Origin: Muribaculaceae bacterium | GTDB taxonomy: Bacteria; Bacteroidota; Bacteroidia; Bacteroidales; Muribaculaceae | DNA length: 5,602 nt | Assembly (NCBI GenBank): GCA_021443235.1 | Contig: JABUUJ010000021.1 | Coordinates: 1 to 5,602, forward strand | Direction of reading: 5' to 3' | Shown here: in pieces, positions 5,037-5,602 of the stretch | Layout: each line of letters opens with the position of its first letter | Position numbering within the stretch: the stretch's first letter is position 1 | Program-made: the position numbers and the translations under genes | The notes under the pieces: generated by a model | The model's input: only the letters and a program-made list of their open reading frames with translations | Database searches by the model: none | What the model was told of the DNA's origin: nothing

Positions 5037-5602
5037 TCTCCCAGCGACTCCACCTCATAGTCGGCTGTGCCAGCAATCGCCGGCTCGCCACGCAGGTTGA
5101 AGTAGATTGTCTTCCAACCCGCCTCGTGCGCGCCCTGGATGTCGGTCTCGGGATTGTCGCCTATCATCACCACCTCGCTCGCACACGCGCCACACACCTC
5201 AAGCGCATAGTCAAAGATGCCGCGGTGGGGCTTGGTGATGCCGCAGTCGTCGCTCAAAACCACATGCGTGATATAGCGCGACAACCCGCTCGAGTCGAGC
5301 TTGCCCTGCTGCACTCCCTTGAAACCGTTGCTCAGCGCGTTCACCTGCAACCCACGCGACGTGAGCCGCTGGCATAGTTCCAGCGCGCCTGGCACCGCAA
5401 GGGGTAGGGTGGCAAGAAAAGAAAGGTATTCCTCGTTCATCCTCGTCGCCAGCGTCGCGATGTCGCCCTTATAGCCCGCCTTATCCAACGTGTAGCGGAA
5501 CCTCTCGCTCACCAGAAAGCCCTTCTCAATCTCGCCGTGATGATACTGCTCCCACAACTTGTGGTTGATATCAAGGTAGATGTCGTGAAAGCGCTCATAG
5601 CA
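5021..5602 (-). CDS. HAD-superfamily hydrolase, YjjG-type pyrimidine 5'-nucleotidase (N-terminus outside the window)
   Basis: YjjG-type HAD enzymes dephosphorylate pyrimidine nucleoside monophosphates and clear non-canonical nucleotides in the cytoplasm. The frame is open through the window edge, beginning CYERFHDIYLDINHKLWEQYHHGEI; 193 residues are visible, and about 35-40 including the DxDxT nucleophile motif lie outside. The TTG at 5557 is an internal leucine, not a start. Counting visible residues, the helical cap spans about 1-60, motif II is ALSNG (89-93), motif III is ITKPHRGIFDYAL (122-134, with the KP lysine), and motif IV is MIGDNPETDIQGA (146-158), followed by GWKTIYFN (162-169). 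The IN-x-LW-xx-Y-xx-G-x-I-xK pattern of the cap suggests YjjG over phosphoglycolate phosphatase, but substrate cannot be read reliably. The gene ends inside an AATTAAG repeat, 33 bases before the DUF59 gene. Confidence 0.88.
   Translation of the reverse strand, partial: CYERFHDIYLDINHKLWEQYHHGEIEKGFLVSERFRYTLDKAGYKGDIATLATRMNEEYLSFLATLPLAVPGALELCQRLTSRGLQVNALSNGFKGVQQGKLDSSGLSRYITHVVLSDDCGITKPHRGIFDYALEVCGACASEVVMIGDNPETDIQGAHEAGWKTIYFNLRGEPAIAGTADYEVESLGEILNS

Overview
The window looks like a chromosomal housekeeping segment from a member of the Bacteroidales. Genus is not resolved; Muribaculaceae or Prevotellaceae is a guess from the moderate GC genes set in very AT-rich spacers. Supporting signs are two TAnnTTTG-type -7 boxes, a lack of strong Shine-Dalgarno sequences at the starts, a Bacteroides-type secreted amidase with a carboxypeptidase-regulatory-like tail, and short AT-rich intergenic repeats. 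Every gene I can support lies on the minus strand, so the text reads from high to low coordinates.

Right part (5602 to 3776): a 5'-truncated HAD phosphatase of the YjjG pyrimidine-nucleotidase type, a SufT/PaaD-like DUF59 protein for Fe-S cluster maturation, and an LpxH-like metallophosphoesterase for lipid A synthesis. The spacer before the lpxH-like gene carries two adjacent tandem arrays, one of 7-bp units and one of 8-bp units.

Middle (3775 to 3473): about 300 bases with no convincing gene but considerable structure. A palindromic LacI/cre-like site overlaps the -33 region of a predicted minus-strand promoter. About 55 bases downstream stands a strong intrinsic terminator, and then a second promoter directly in front of the next gene. 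Promoter plus terminator define a candidate RNA of roughly 80 to 90 nt.

Left part (3472 to 1): an unrecognised lipoprotein gene overlaps by one base (TAATG) a secreted N-acetylmuramoyl-L-alanine amidase gene, suggesting a coupled envelope pair. After a 111-base spacer holding an AT-rich palindromic repeat come ispD (MEP isoprenoid pathway) and, 20 bases later, the first 298 codons of recG, cut by the window edge.

The protein genes belong to known families. The parts most worth a second look are the 3562-3705 regulatory island, the tandem arrays at 4563-4656, and the unknown lipoprotein coupled to the amidase.
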